Shown here one piece after another: positions 51,960-59,476 of a stretch of 64,000 nucleotides of DNA; within the stretch, counting starts at the first letter, position 1; each line of letters opens with the position of its first letter. A program made the translations under genes and the position numbers. This DNA is from Mucilaginibacter terrae (GTDB lineage: Bacteria; Bacteroidota; Bacteroidia; Sphingobacteriales; Sphingobacteriaceae). The notes under the pieces are model-generated. The model searched no databases and had not been told where the DNA came from. It saw only the letters and a program-made list of their open reading frames with translations. Where the stretch lies: the NCBI RefSeq assembly GCF_031951985.1, contig NZ_JAVLVU010000001.1:868001-932000 (forward strand). Direction: 5' to 3'.

Positions 51960-54347
51960 ATGAAAAAAATCTTACTTATCTTAATTTTATTCACCTCGCT
52001 TACGGCAGTTTATGCCCAGCAAGCGGGCAGCATGAGTGGCGTAGTAACAGCTACCGATGGTAGCCCCGTAGCTTTTGTAAGTATTGTATTAAAAGGAACT
52101 TCGCATGGCACCTCAACTAATGATAAGGGCCATTTTCGTATTGGCCGTATTAAGCCGGGTACTTACACGGTAACTGTTGCTGCCATCAATATTGTTTCGC
52201 AGGAGAAAGAGGTAAGCATAGCTGCCGGGCAAAATACCATAATAAACTTCAACCTTGATCTTAATACCTCTCAATTGCAAGAAGTTAGGGTAAACGCCCG
52301 CACCAACAGCGTAAAGATGGATAACCCTTCACAATCTTTACGTTTGCAAGAGCCCTTGTTACAGGTACCCCAAAACGTGCAGGTTATCTCCAATCAATCA
52401 CTTCGCGAGCAGCAAATCATCAGCATGAGCGATGGCTTGATACGTAACGTGAGCGGTGCTGTACGCTTAGAGCACTGGGGCGATTTATATACTAATATTA
52501 CCATGCGTGGTTCGCAGGTTCAGGCTTTTCGTAACGGCTTTAATGTAGTTAGCTCGTACTGGGGGCCGCTAACCGAAGATATGAGCTTTGTTGATCATAT
52601 TGAGTTTGTAAAAGGTCCGGCAGGTTTCATGCTGTCAAACGGCGATCCAAGCGGCCTGTACAACGTGGTGACCAAGAAGCCAACCGGCCAAACCAAGGGT
52701 GAGGTGAGCTTTACCACCGGCAGTTTTAACTTAAACCGTGCCACTTTAGACCTTGATGGCAAACTAAACAAAGATGGCCGCTTACTATACCGTTTAAATG
52801 TTTCGGCACAAAACAAGGGCTCGTTTCGCCCAAATGAGTTTAACGACCGTTATGCTATTGCCCCGGTAATTTCGTACCAGGTTGATGACAAAACCAAGGT
52901 TACTTTCGAGTACAATTATCAACGTGCAAAAATGTCTGACGTTGGCTCGTACTATCTTTTCAGCAAAAAAGGTTATGCTTCCTTGCCGCAAAATGCTACG
53001 CAGCTGCCGTCGGGTTTGCAGCCAACCATAATTAACGATCATAGTTTTACCATTAACTTACAGCACCAATTGAGTAATAACTGGCGCTTAACCGCACAGG
53101 CTGCCCGTTACATATATTCGCAAAATGGTACCTCTATGTGGGCCGATACCGTATTTGCTGATGGCCGCTATGTGCGTACCGCCGGCATTTGGGAAGCCGA
53201 AAGTAATTTATCATTAGCCCAGGCATTCATTAATGGTAAAGTGGTAACCGGAAGCGTGGTACATAAAATTTTAGGTGGGATTGACATGGCCGACAAAAAA
53301 TACGTGGCCGATTATGCTCAAACCAAATCGTTAGATACCAAGGCCAATCCATTTAACCCTAACGACCCTGCTCAATTCAGCCTTAATAATCCGGCAAACG
53401 GGTACCCAACTTTTGATCGCACTTTGAACCTGGAAGCACGTGCTGCCGCCGGGTTTGGTTTAATAAATTCGCGCTATACCAGTTTATATATACAGGATGA
53501 ACTGGGCTTTTTTGAAAACAAAATAAGGTTAACCCTTGCCGGCAGATATACCTATGTGCAAAATTCGGATTTTGGAGCTACCGTAAGCGCCAAACACTTT
53601 ACCCCGCGTGTAGGTTTAAGCGTATCTGTTGATGATCAAACCTCTTTTTACGGTTTGTACGACCAGGCCTTTACGCCGCAGGCTGGTGCCCGTTTAATTA
53701 ATGGCGGCACTGTAAAACCATTAACCGGCAACAACCTGGAGTTTGGCTTAAAACGTGATTGGGCTGATGGAAAGTGGAACACCACATTTGCAGTATACCG
53801 CATACTCAAAAACAACGAAGCCGCTGCCGATGTAAGTAGCACACCACAAAACCCGGTAAGCTTTTTATTGGGTCAAAAACGCGCTCAAGGCTTGGAGTTT
53901 GATTTACGCGGCGAAATTTTACCCGGCTTAAACCTCACCGCTAACTATGCCTTAACCGATTCGAAAGTAACCAAGGTTGGCGATGCGCCTTCAACCATTG
54001 AGGTTGGTGCCGTAGTACCGGGTTATGCCAAACACGTGGCTAATGCCTGGTTAACTTATAAATTGCAGGGCGGCGTATTAAGAGGTACAGGTATATCGGC
54101 AGGTACAACTTACCTGGCCGGCCGCCAAACCGATACCTGGAGTGTAGGCTTGCAACGTTTGCCTGATTATGCCAAACTCGACGGTGGGTTATTTTGGGAA
54201 GGCAGCAAAATGCGCATAACCGCAAATGCCTTTAACATTCTAAACAAGTTTACTTACAGTGGTTCGTATTACGCTTATTTGCAAGCCTACTACTGGCAGG
54301 CCGATGCCCCACGCAATTATCGCCTTTCAATAGCCTACAGATTTTAA
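51960..54347 (+). CDS. TonB-dependent siderophore receptor
   Basis: The 795-residue outer-membrane receptor starts with a signal peptide (KKILLILILFTSLTAVYA) and a carboxypeptidase-regulatory-like domain (about 25-105; SGVVTATDGSPVAFVSIVLKG). A plug (about 120-240; VPQNVQVISNQSLREQQ, VRLEHWGDLYTNITMRG, VEFVKGPAGFML-like) and a 22-strand barrel ending in YRLSIAYRF follow. The plug text matches the siderophore (FhuE/FpvA-type) branch. It imports ferric chelates using TonB. The ATG at 51960 was chosen over one at 51921 because it begins the signal peptide. No inner-membrane partner is adjacent. Confidence 0.93.
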   Translation: MKKILLILILFTSLTAVYAQQAGSMSGVVTATDGSPVAFVSIVLKGTSHGTSTNDKGHFRIGRIKPGTYTVTVAAINIVSQEKEVSIAAGQNTIINFNLDLNTSQLQEVRVNARTNSVKMDNPSQSLRLQEPLLQVPQNVQVISNQSLREQQIISMSDGLIRNVSGAVRLEHWGDLYTNITMRGSQVQAFRNGFNVVSSYWGPLTEDMSFVDHIEFVKGPAGFMLSNGDPSGLYNVVTKKPTGQTKGEVSFTTGSFNLNRATLDLDGKLNKDGRLLYRLNVSAQNKGSFRPNEFNDRYAIAPVISYQVDDKTKVTFEYNYQRAKMSDVGSYYLFSKKGYASLPQNATQLPSGLQPTIINDHSFTINLQHQLSNNWRLTAQAARYIYSQNGTSMWADTVFADGRYVRTAGIWEAESNLSLAQAFINGKVVTGSVVHKILGGIDMADKKYVADYAQTKSLDTKANPFNPNDPAQFSLNNPANGYPTFDRTLNLEARAAAGFGLINSRYTSLYIQDELGFFENKIRLTLAGRYTYVQNSDFGATVSAKHFTPRVGLSVSVDDQTSFYGLYDQAFTPQAGARLINGGTVKPLTGNNLEFGLKRDWADGKWNTTFAVYRILKNNEAAADVSSTPQNPVSFLLGQKRAQGLEFDLRGEILPGLNLTANYALTDSKVTKVGDAPSTIEVGAVVPGYAKHVANAWLTYKLQGGVLRGTGISAGTTYLAGRQTDTWSVGLQRLPDYAKLDGGLFWEGSKMRITANAFNILNKFTYSGSYYAYLQAYYWQADAPRNYRLSIAYRF

Positions 54348-54366
54348 TCACACCAAAATAGCTTTT

Positions 54367-54400
54367 AAAAGCCGCCTTTTTAATAATGAGGCGGCTTTTT
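54367..54400. terminator. Terminator after TonB-dependent receptor
   Basis: An 11-base stem aaaagccgcct / aggcggctttt with an 11-base loop, followed by T. Confidence 0.88.
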
Positions 54401-54522
54401 AAGTTGTATAAAATACCGTTTACTTTAAAATACTTTTACAAACCGTATGTTTTAACACCTGATAATTTTGGTAGTAAGAAAATGATTTTATTTTTGCTGT
54501 TTGTTTACGCTTCTACCTCTTG

Positions 54523-57033
54523 ATGACTGACATTACCCGTTCTACAATTACAGATAGCGCACTTATTGATGTGCTGATACAATCAAATCAGGCTACTGCC
54601 ATTTATGATAGCGAAGATCTGCATATACGCTTTGTAAATGATGCCATGCTAAATATTTGGGGTAAAGACCGAAGCGTTATTGGTAAAACCTTTGAACAAG
54701 CTATTCCCGAAATTATTGGCCAGCCCTTTACTGAATTACTTAAAAACGTATGGTGCACCGGCGAAACCTATATAGCAAAAAGCACTGCTGCACAATTAGT
54801 TATTAACGGCCAGCTTACTACTTCTTATTTTGATTTTGAATATAGAGCGATAATAAATACAGAGGGTAAAACCTATTGTTTACTGCACACGGCAACAGAT
54901 GTTACCCAAAAGCTAAAAGATTGGAACAAAATTCAGGAACGCTTTGAAAACGAGCAGCAGTTAACTGAAGAATTAACGGCAGGTAATGAAGAGCTTCGCT
55001 CGCTGAATGAAGAGCTATCGGTTATCACTCAAGAAAACAAAACTGCGTTAGAGCAGTTGGCCATGGCCAAACAAGCTGGTGGCGTAGGTTTATTTGACCT
55101 TGATGTACCCAACGATCATTTGGTTTGGGATGAACGTTGTAAGGAGCTATTTGGCGTTTCGGCCAAGCAGTTGGTTACTTACTCATCAGATTTTGTAAAC
55201 GGACTACATCCAGATGATCGCGAGCAAACCGTGCAAGCGGTAAACAATGCTTTTAATAAAGCGCTTACAGGTGGCCGTTACAACGTAAAATACCGTACTG
55301 TTGGTGTTGATGACGGACTTATACGCTGGGTGCATGCCGTTGGGCAGGTACATTTTGATGAGCAGGATAAGCCAAAGCGTTTTATAGGCACTGTTACTGA
55401 TTTAACTGATGAAATAACAGCACGCATTGAGCTTGAGGAAAGCGAAATCAAATTACAGGATGCTAACGAAGAGCTTTCGGCCATAAACGAAGAGCAGGCA
55501 TCAATTAACGAAGAGTTACGTGCTACCAACGAAGAATTGGCCGATACCCAGGCACAACTACTCAACTCTAATAGTTTATTATTAGAAAGCCAGAACCGCC
55601 TGCGCGACGTGCTTGAACAAGCCCCCGTAGGCATGTGCGTATTGCGCGGCCCCAACCATGTAATTGAAATTGCCAACGAAGCTATATTAAATATATGGGG
55701 ACGTAAACGTGAGGACATCATTAATAAACCGCACCGCACTGCCCGCCCCGAGTTAGAAGGACAACCTGTATTTGACTGGCTCGATAAGGTGTACAGTACA
55801 GGCCAACGGCAGGTTAACCGCGAATTTAAAGTGATGCTGCGGCATGGAGACGGCTTGCGTCAGGCCATCGTAAATTCCGTATACGAGGCATTAAGAGACG
55901 CTTCGGGTGCTATTTATGGTGTATTGATAGTTTTGGAAGATATTACCGAGGCGGTTAAGCAGCGCGAAGAGGCGCACCGCATACAGGAAATGTTTAACCT
56001 GGCTATTGATGCTGGCGAACTGGGCGCATTTTATTACGACCCGCAGAGCAACCAGTTTACCGGCAATGATATACTGAAGAAATGGTTTGGTGTAGGTACC
56101 GATGAATTTATACACCTTGATATTGCCATAAATGTGATTGCCGATGAAGACCGGGAGCGGGTAACAAAGGCTATTACCGATGCATTAAACCCCGAATATG
56201 GCGGTGTTTACGATATTGAATATACCATAATAAACCCTGTAACTCAGTTTCCGCGCATAGTTAAGGCAAAGGGTAAAACTACTTTTGATGCAGTAAACAG
56301 ACCGGTTAGCCTCAATGGTATGCTGCTGGATATTACAGAGCGTAAGCAGGATGAACAACGCAAAAACGACTTTATAGGCATGGTTAGCCATGAGTTGAAA
56401 ACTCCGTTAACATCAGTGAATGCCTATATACAAATGCTGCAGGGCAGGGCTGTACGTAATGAGGATAGTTTTACCGGCGGCGCATTGGATAAGGTAGCCA
56501 ACCAGATCAGGAAAATGACGGTAATGATCAATGGATTCCTCAATGTGTCGAGGTTTGAATCGGGCAAAATTCATATTGATAAGCAATGCTTTGATATGGC
56601 CTCACTGTTAAAAGACATTGAAGAAGAGTATGTAGCAACCACCAACAGCCATGATATAATTTTTGCTCCTGTGCCTGATGTTGAAGTTGTAGCAGACCGT
56701 GATAAAATTGGACAGGTAATTAATAATTTAATTAGCAATGCAATTAAGTACTCGCCGCAAGGCAGTGCAATAAATGTTGATTGTGCAGTAAATAACGGCC
56801 AGGTAAAAATATTTGTAAAAGACCAGGGCATGGGTGTTAAGCCCGACGATCAGCAACGATTGTTTGATCGCTATTACCGGGTAAAAGGTGAGCACATGCG
56901 TTCAATCAGTGGTTTTGGCATAGGCCTTTACCTTTGTGCCGAAATTGTTACCCGCCATGATGGTAAAATATGGGTTGAAAGTGAATTTGGTAACGGCTCA
57001 ACATTTTGCTTCAGCATACCAGCAGCAAATTAA
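54523..57033 (+). CDS. Cytoplasmic multi-PAS sensor histidine kinase
   Basis: The 836-residue kinase has no membrane segment. About four PAS domains are visible: residues ~15-125 (SEDLHIRFVNDAMLNIWG), ~185-300, ~365-480 (LRGPNHVIEIANEAILNIWG; near copy of the first) and ~485-600. Glu/Asn-rich coiled coils with NEEL heptads join them (~140-180 and ~305-360). HisKA carries SHELKTPL with His623; HATPase has NNLISNAIKYSP, DQGMGVKP and GFGIGLYL. The start is the ATG at 54523, one codon after a TTG. No response regulator is adjacent, so it is an orphan kinase. The repeated PAS text suggests internal duplication. Confidence 0.93.
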   Translation: MTDITRSTITDSALIDVLIQSNQATAIYDSEDLHIRFVNDAMLNIWGKDRSVIGKTFEQAIPEIIGQPFTELLKNVWCTGETYIAKSTAAQLVINGQLTTSYFDFEYRAIINTEGKTYCLLHTATDVTQKLKDWNKIQERFENEQQLTEELTAGNEELRSLNEELSVITQENKTALEQLAMAKQAGGVGLFDLDVPNDHLVWDERCKELFGVSAKQLVTYSSDFVNGLHPDDREQTVQAVNNAFNKALTGGRYNVKYRTVGVDDGLIRWVHAVGQVHFDEQDKPKRFIGTVTDLTDEITARIELEESEIKLQDANEELSAINEEQASINEELRATNEELADTQAQLLNSNSLLLESQNRLRDVLEQAPVGMCVLRGPNHVIEIANEAILNIWGRKREDIINKPHRTARPELEGQPVFDWLDKVYSTGQRQVNREFKVMLRHGDGLRQAIVNSVYEALRDASGAIYGVLIVLEDITEAVKQREEAHRIQEMFNLAIDAGELGAFYYDPQSNQFTGNDILKKWFGVGTDEFIHLDIAINVIADEDRERVTKAITDALNPEYGGVYDIEYTIINPVTQFPRIVKAKGKTTFDAVNRPVSLNGMLLDITERKQDEQRKNDFIGMVSHELKTPLTSVNAYIQMLQGRAVRNEDSFTGGALDKVANQIRKMTVMINGFLNVSRFESGKIHIDKQCFDMASLLKDIEEEYVATTNSHDIIFAPVPDVEVVADRDKIGQVINNLISNAIKYSPQGSAINVDCAVNNGQVKIFVKDQGMGVKPDDQQRLFDRYYRVKGEHMRSISGFGIGLYLCAEIVTRHDGKIWVESEFGNGSTFCFSIPAAN

Positions 57034-57130
57034 AACACAGAAATTTCTTTATTTTTCATAATATCCCCTACCCGCTTATAAAGCAGTTAGTATAGCTTAT
57101 CATTGGCGGACTGCCAATCAAAATAATTTG

Positions 57131-57201
57131 TTTTCCTGCATGGATTCGAACCACGATCTTCTGAACCAAAATCAGACGTGCTACCTTTGCACCACAGGAA
57201 A
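57131..57201 (-). tRNA. tRNA-Gln (anticodon UUG), divergent
   Basis: A 71-base cloverleaf: acceptor TTTCCTG/CAGGAAA, U8, D stem GTGC/GCAC with GG in the loop, anticodon stem TCTGA/TCAGA around loop TTTTGGT (anticodon TTG), 4-base variable region, T stem CGTGG/CCATG around TTCGAAT. All stems pair. The weak U1-A72 pair fits Gln identity. CCA is not encoded. The body looks unlike typical Bacteroidota tRNA-Gln, which usually starts TGG; it may be an extra or acquired copy. Confidence 0.85.
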
Positions 57202-57208
57202 ATTATTG

Positions 57209-57282
57209 TAGAATGTAAAGGACTTGAACCTTTAGCCATCACCGTATAAGGGTGCCGCTCTTACAAATTGAGCTAACGTTCC
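57209..57282 (-). tRNA. tRNA-Ile (anticodon UAU), unusual
   Basis: A 74-base cloverleaf: acceptor GGAACGT/ACATTCT with one mismatch and one wobble, TA at 8-9, D stem GCTC/GAGC, anticodon arm GCACC-CTTATAC-GGTGA with the outer pair mismatched, 5-base variable loop, T arm AAAGG-TTCAAGT-CCTTT. The anticodon is TAT. Most bacteria decode AUA with a CAU tRNA modified to lysidine, so UAU is rare. Imperfect stems could mean decay, a low-expression copy or a mobile origin. It lies seven bases upstream of the tRNA-Gln. Confidence 0.75.
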
Positions 57283-57294
57283 GGTTGATTATCA

Positions 57295-57367
57295 CAGGTT
57301 AACTCGAACCAGCCCCCCTGCATATCCGACAGCTGTCGGATAATCTAACCAATTGATATACTACCCT
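57295..57367 (-). pseudogene. Degenerate tRNA-like sequence, third member of the array
   Basis: In register with the two tRNAs (12-base gap), it has a possible acceptor AGGGTAG/TTAACCT (one mismatch), TA at 8-9, D loop AATTGGTTA, and TTCGAGT T loop. The anticodon arm is an 18-base perfect palindrome (atccgacagctgtcggat), giving an 8-base loop or a 6-base one, and the 3' strand of the T stem (complement of GCTGG) is absent. It cannot form a normal cloverleaf. The palindrome may be an inserted repeat. Confidence 0.5.
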
Positions 57368-57388
57368 GAAATTCTATTAAAAACAAAA

Positions 57389-57417
57389 AATCCCCTTAGA
57401 GCTAACTAAGAGGATTC
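57389..57417 (-). terminator. Terminator-like hairpin between small transcript and tRNA array
   Basis: aatccccttag / ctaagaggatt pair with one mismatch around a 7-base loop; on the minus strand the stem is followed by a run of six T. It would end transcripts coming from 57506 or from the dienelactone hydrolase gene. Confidence 0.75.
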
Positions 57418-57506
57418 TGAATAATGCTATATTTTTTTCAATACATACCCATTCACCTCCGATAGTTCGGTTGCGGTAATTGCATTTGTATTGTTGTTGT
57501 TCTCAT
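57418..57506 (-). ncRNA. Putative small RNA or leader with 17-codon ORF
   Basis: On the minus strand a TTG (57536-57538) and TATACTTG (57511-57518) resemble -33 and -7 promoter elements with 17 bases between. Transcription would begin near 57504, at an ATG (57504-57506) opening a 17-codon frame MRTTTIQMQLPQPNYRR that stops at 57453. A GGAGGTGA follows, then a terminator hairpin at 57389-57417, so the RNA would be about 120 bases. It may be a small RNA, a small-protein mRNA or a leader for the tRNA array. No known family recognised. Confidence 0.35.
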
Positions 57507-57557
57507 AGCGCAAGTATACAGCTATTTTTTAAAATCAAGAAATTTTCTTTATTTTTA

Positions 57558-58445
57558 TTATTTCAGATTTTCGGCAAAGAAATCAATGGTGCGTTTCCAG
57601 GCCAGTTCGGCGGCGGCTTTATCATACCTTGGTGTGGTATCGTTATGAAAACCGTGGTTGGCACCTTCGTAAATAAAGGCCTGATATTTTTTGTTATTGG
57701 CCTTTAAAGCCGCTTCATACGCCGGCCAACCTGCGGTTATGCGTGTATCGAGCGAGGCATAATGCAGCATTAACGGCGCATTTATTTTAGGAACATCCTC
57801 AACCGCCGGTTGGCTGCCGTAAAAGGGAACGGCTGCAGCCAAATCAGGCACACGCACGGCCATCATGTTTGAAATACCTCCGCCATAGCAAAAGCCCACT
57901 ACCCCTACTTTACCATTACAGTCTTTGTGGTTTTTAAGATAAGTATAGGCATCGATGAAATTCTGTTCCATTTCGCCTTTGTCGCGTTTGGATTGCATGA
58001 TACGGCCTTCATCATCATTACCCGGGTAACCGCCCAGTGGCGTAAGCGCATCGGGTGCCAACGATATAAAACCAGCCAAGGCTGCGCGGCGGCCTACATC
58101 TTCTATGTAAGGGTTAAGTCCGCGGTTTTCGTGTACAACTATTACTCCGCCTAATTTCTTTTTAGCATCAGCCGGTTTTGATAGCAGGCCTTTAATGTCT
58201 CCTCCACCCTTAGGCGATGGATATTTAATGTATTCTGATTTAAGTCTTGTATCGTCGGGCTTAATTTGCAGCGTGGTTTCATAATTGGGCATAAGGAAAC
58301 TCATGAGCGACGGCACGGTTAACCCGCCAACGGCGTAGAGCGATAATTTCTGCATAAATCCCCGCCTGTCTAAACGGTTATGCGCATAGTCATCATACAA
58401 ATCAAATACTTCCTGTTTAATGTCGTTTTTGTCTATCTGGCTCAT
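57558..58445 (-). CDS. Dienelactone hydrolase family protein with Tat-type signal
   Basis: The 295-residue alpha/beta hydrolase has the nucleophile elbow GFCYGGG (Cys, about residue 176, typical of dienelactone hydrolases), an acid in HYASLDTRI and the His in [10 protein letters not shown]. The N-terminal [17 protein letters not shown] carries a twin-arginine motif before a hydrophobic stretch, so it is probably Tat-exported. Natural substrates are uncertain. The gene stands alone; a possible terminator lies 140 bases further on at 57389. Confidence 0.9.
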   Translation of the reverse strand: MSQIDKNDIKQEVFDLYDDYAHNRLDRRGFMQKLSLYAVGGLTVPSLMSFLMPNYETTLQIKPDDTRLKSEYIKYPSPKGGGDIKGLLSKPADAKKKLGGVIVVHENRGLNPYIEDVGRRAALAGFISLAPDALTPLGGYPGNDDEGRIMQSKRDKGEMEQNFIDAYTYLKNHKDCNGKVGVVGFCYGGGISNMMAVRVPDLAAAVPFYGSQPAVEDVPKINAPLMLHYASLDTRITAGWPAYEAALKANNKKYQAFIYEGANHGFHNDTTPRYDKAAAELAWKRTIDFFAENLK

Positions 58446-58675
58446 AATGGTAATTGGCTTTTCTCAAAATTAATTATTTGGTGTATATGGTTTATTTACA
58501 GCCGGTAACACTCTCGTTACCTGTACGATTTTGTTTAACACCGTTGATAATATAAAAGCGAGGCTCTTTGCAATACATCTCATCAAAAAATATATTATTG
58601 GCAATACCTGTGCTTAATTTTTGCAACAATTTTTTTATAAAATCACTTAGATTAGTACTACCAATTATAAACATT

Positions 58676-59125
58676 ATGAAGTTAATATCCCGCATCCAAT
58701 TATGGGGTGACAAAAATCATCCTATATGGTTAGATTTATTTCGCATAGCTTTAGGCATAGTACTTATTTGGAAGGGCGTATCATTTGCGCTTAATCTGCA
58801 TGCCTTTACAGCGTTAATGGCGCAAAGCAGGTTTCCTACGGCATTATCATTAAGCATTATTGCACATGCAATAATTATGCTGCACGTTATTGGCGGTTTC
58901 TTTATTGCCATAGGTTCGCACACGCGTATGTTTTGTTTGTTAAACCTGCCTATATTAATTGTAGCAGTTTTATTTGTAAACCTGTCTCAGCACATTTTTA
59001 GGCCTTACGCCGAGTTTTGGTTATCATGCGCGGTACTGGCAGGTTTAGCTTGTTTCTTAATTGAAGGCAATGGCAAGCTATCTGTGGAGAATATTAAAAA
59101 CAATGATACGCAAGCTATTTCTTAA
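58676..59125 (+). CDS. DoxX family membrane protein
   Basis: The 149-residue protein has four membrane helices (about 20-40, 55-80, 88-108, 112-130) and DoxX-like text: WLDLFRIALGIVLIWKGVSF, LHVIGGFFIAIGSHTRMF and FWLSCAVLAGLACFLIEG. DoxX proteins are small quinone-site-like membrane proteins of varied role. The start at 58676 was chosen because the upstream open frame (from 58568) does not match the family. A terminator shared with the cold-shock gene follows. Confidence 0.88.
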   Translation: MKLISRIQLWGDKNHPIWLDLFRIALGIVLIWKGVSFALNLHAFTALMAQSRFPTALSLSIIAHAIIMLHVIGGFFIAIGSHTRMFCLLNLPILIVAVLFVNLSQHIFRPYAEFWLSCAVLAGLACFLIEGNGKLSVENIKNNDTQAIS

Positions 59126-59159
59126 AGGAGTTTTTTAATAAGTGTCCCCTGTAAACGCA

Positions 59160-59190
59160 AAAAGCACCTACCGTAATGGCAGGTGCTTTT
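59160..59190. terminator. Bidirectional terminator between doxX-like and cold-shock genes
   Basis: Arms aaaagcacctacc / ggcaggtgctttt pair with one mismatch around a 5-base loop, and are A/T-flanked on both sides. Confidence 0.88.
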
Positions 59191-59215
59191 GTTTTTTAAC
59201 GACTTATATAGTGAG

Positions 59216-59410
59216 TTAAACTAATTTTACGTTTACCGCGTTAGGACCTTTACGGCCTTCTTCAACTTCAAATGTTACATTGTCATTTTCGCGAACCTGG
59301 TCAATAAGACCGGTTGTGTGTACAAATACGTCGCTGCCATTGTCAGCTTGTGTGATGAATCCAAAACCTTTTTCGGTATTGAAAAACTTTACTGTTCCTT
59401 CTTTTTGCAT
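59216..59410 (-). CDS. Cold-shock domain protein
   Basis: The 64-residue CspA-type protein contains both RNA-binding motifs, RNP1 KGFGFI and RNP2 DVFVHT. Sequence and size are typical of the Csp family, which bind single-stranded nucleic acid. The start at 59410 gives MQKEGTVKFF. The longer frame (59431) adds seven unrelated residues. Probably monocistronic. Confidence 0.95.
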   Translation of the reverse strand: MQKEGTVKFFNTEKGFGFITQADNGSDVFVHTTGLIDQVRENDNVTFEVEEGRKGPNAVNVKLV

Positions 59411-59476
59411 TATATTATAATAAGCACGCAAGGTAGGTATAATTATCGGGCTATTAATTATTTAAGCAAAAAACTG

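Larger units (their letters stand above)
57034..57557. other. Non-protein region with tRNA array and putative small RNA
   Basis: These 524 bases between the PAS kinase and the dienelactone hydrolase hold a 6-base hairpin (57102-57118), tRNA genes at 57131-57201 and 57209-57282, a tRNA-like relic at 57295-57367, a terminator-like hairpin at 57389-57417 and a possible small transcript from 57506. All are on the minus strand. Confidence 0.75.

Noticed and set aside
55278-55739. 153-codon antisense frame inside the PAS kinase
   Set aside because: Ser-rich translation of the coiled-coil region's complement.
57102-57118. Terminator of the tRNA array
   Set aside because: attggc/gccaat forms a stem but no T run follows on the minus strand.
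57418-57506. tmRNA-like tag frame reading ENNNNTNAIT
   Set aside because: No tRNA-like ends or resume-codon structure, and the tag does not end in the usual LAA; kept only as a possible small RNA.
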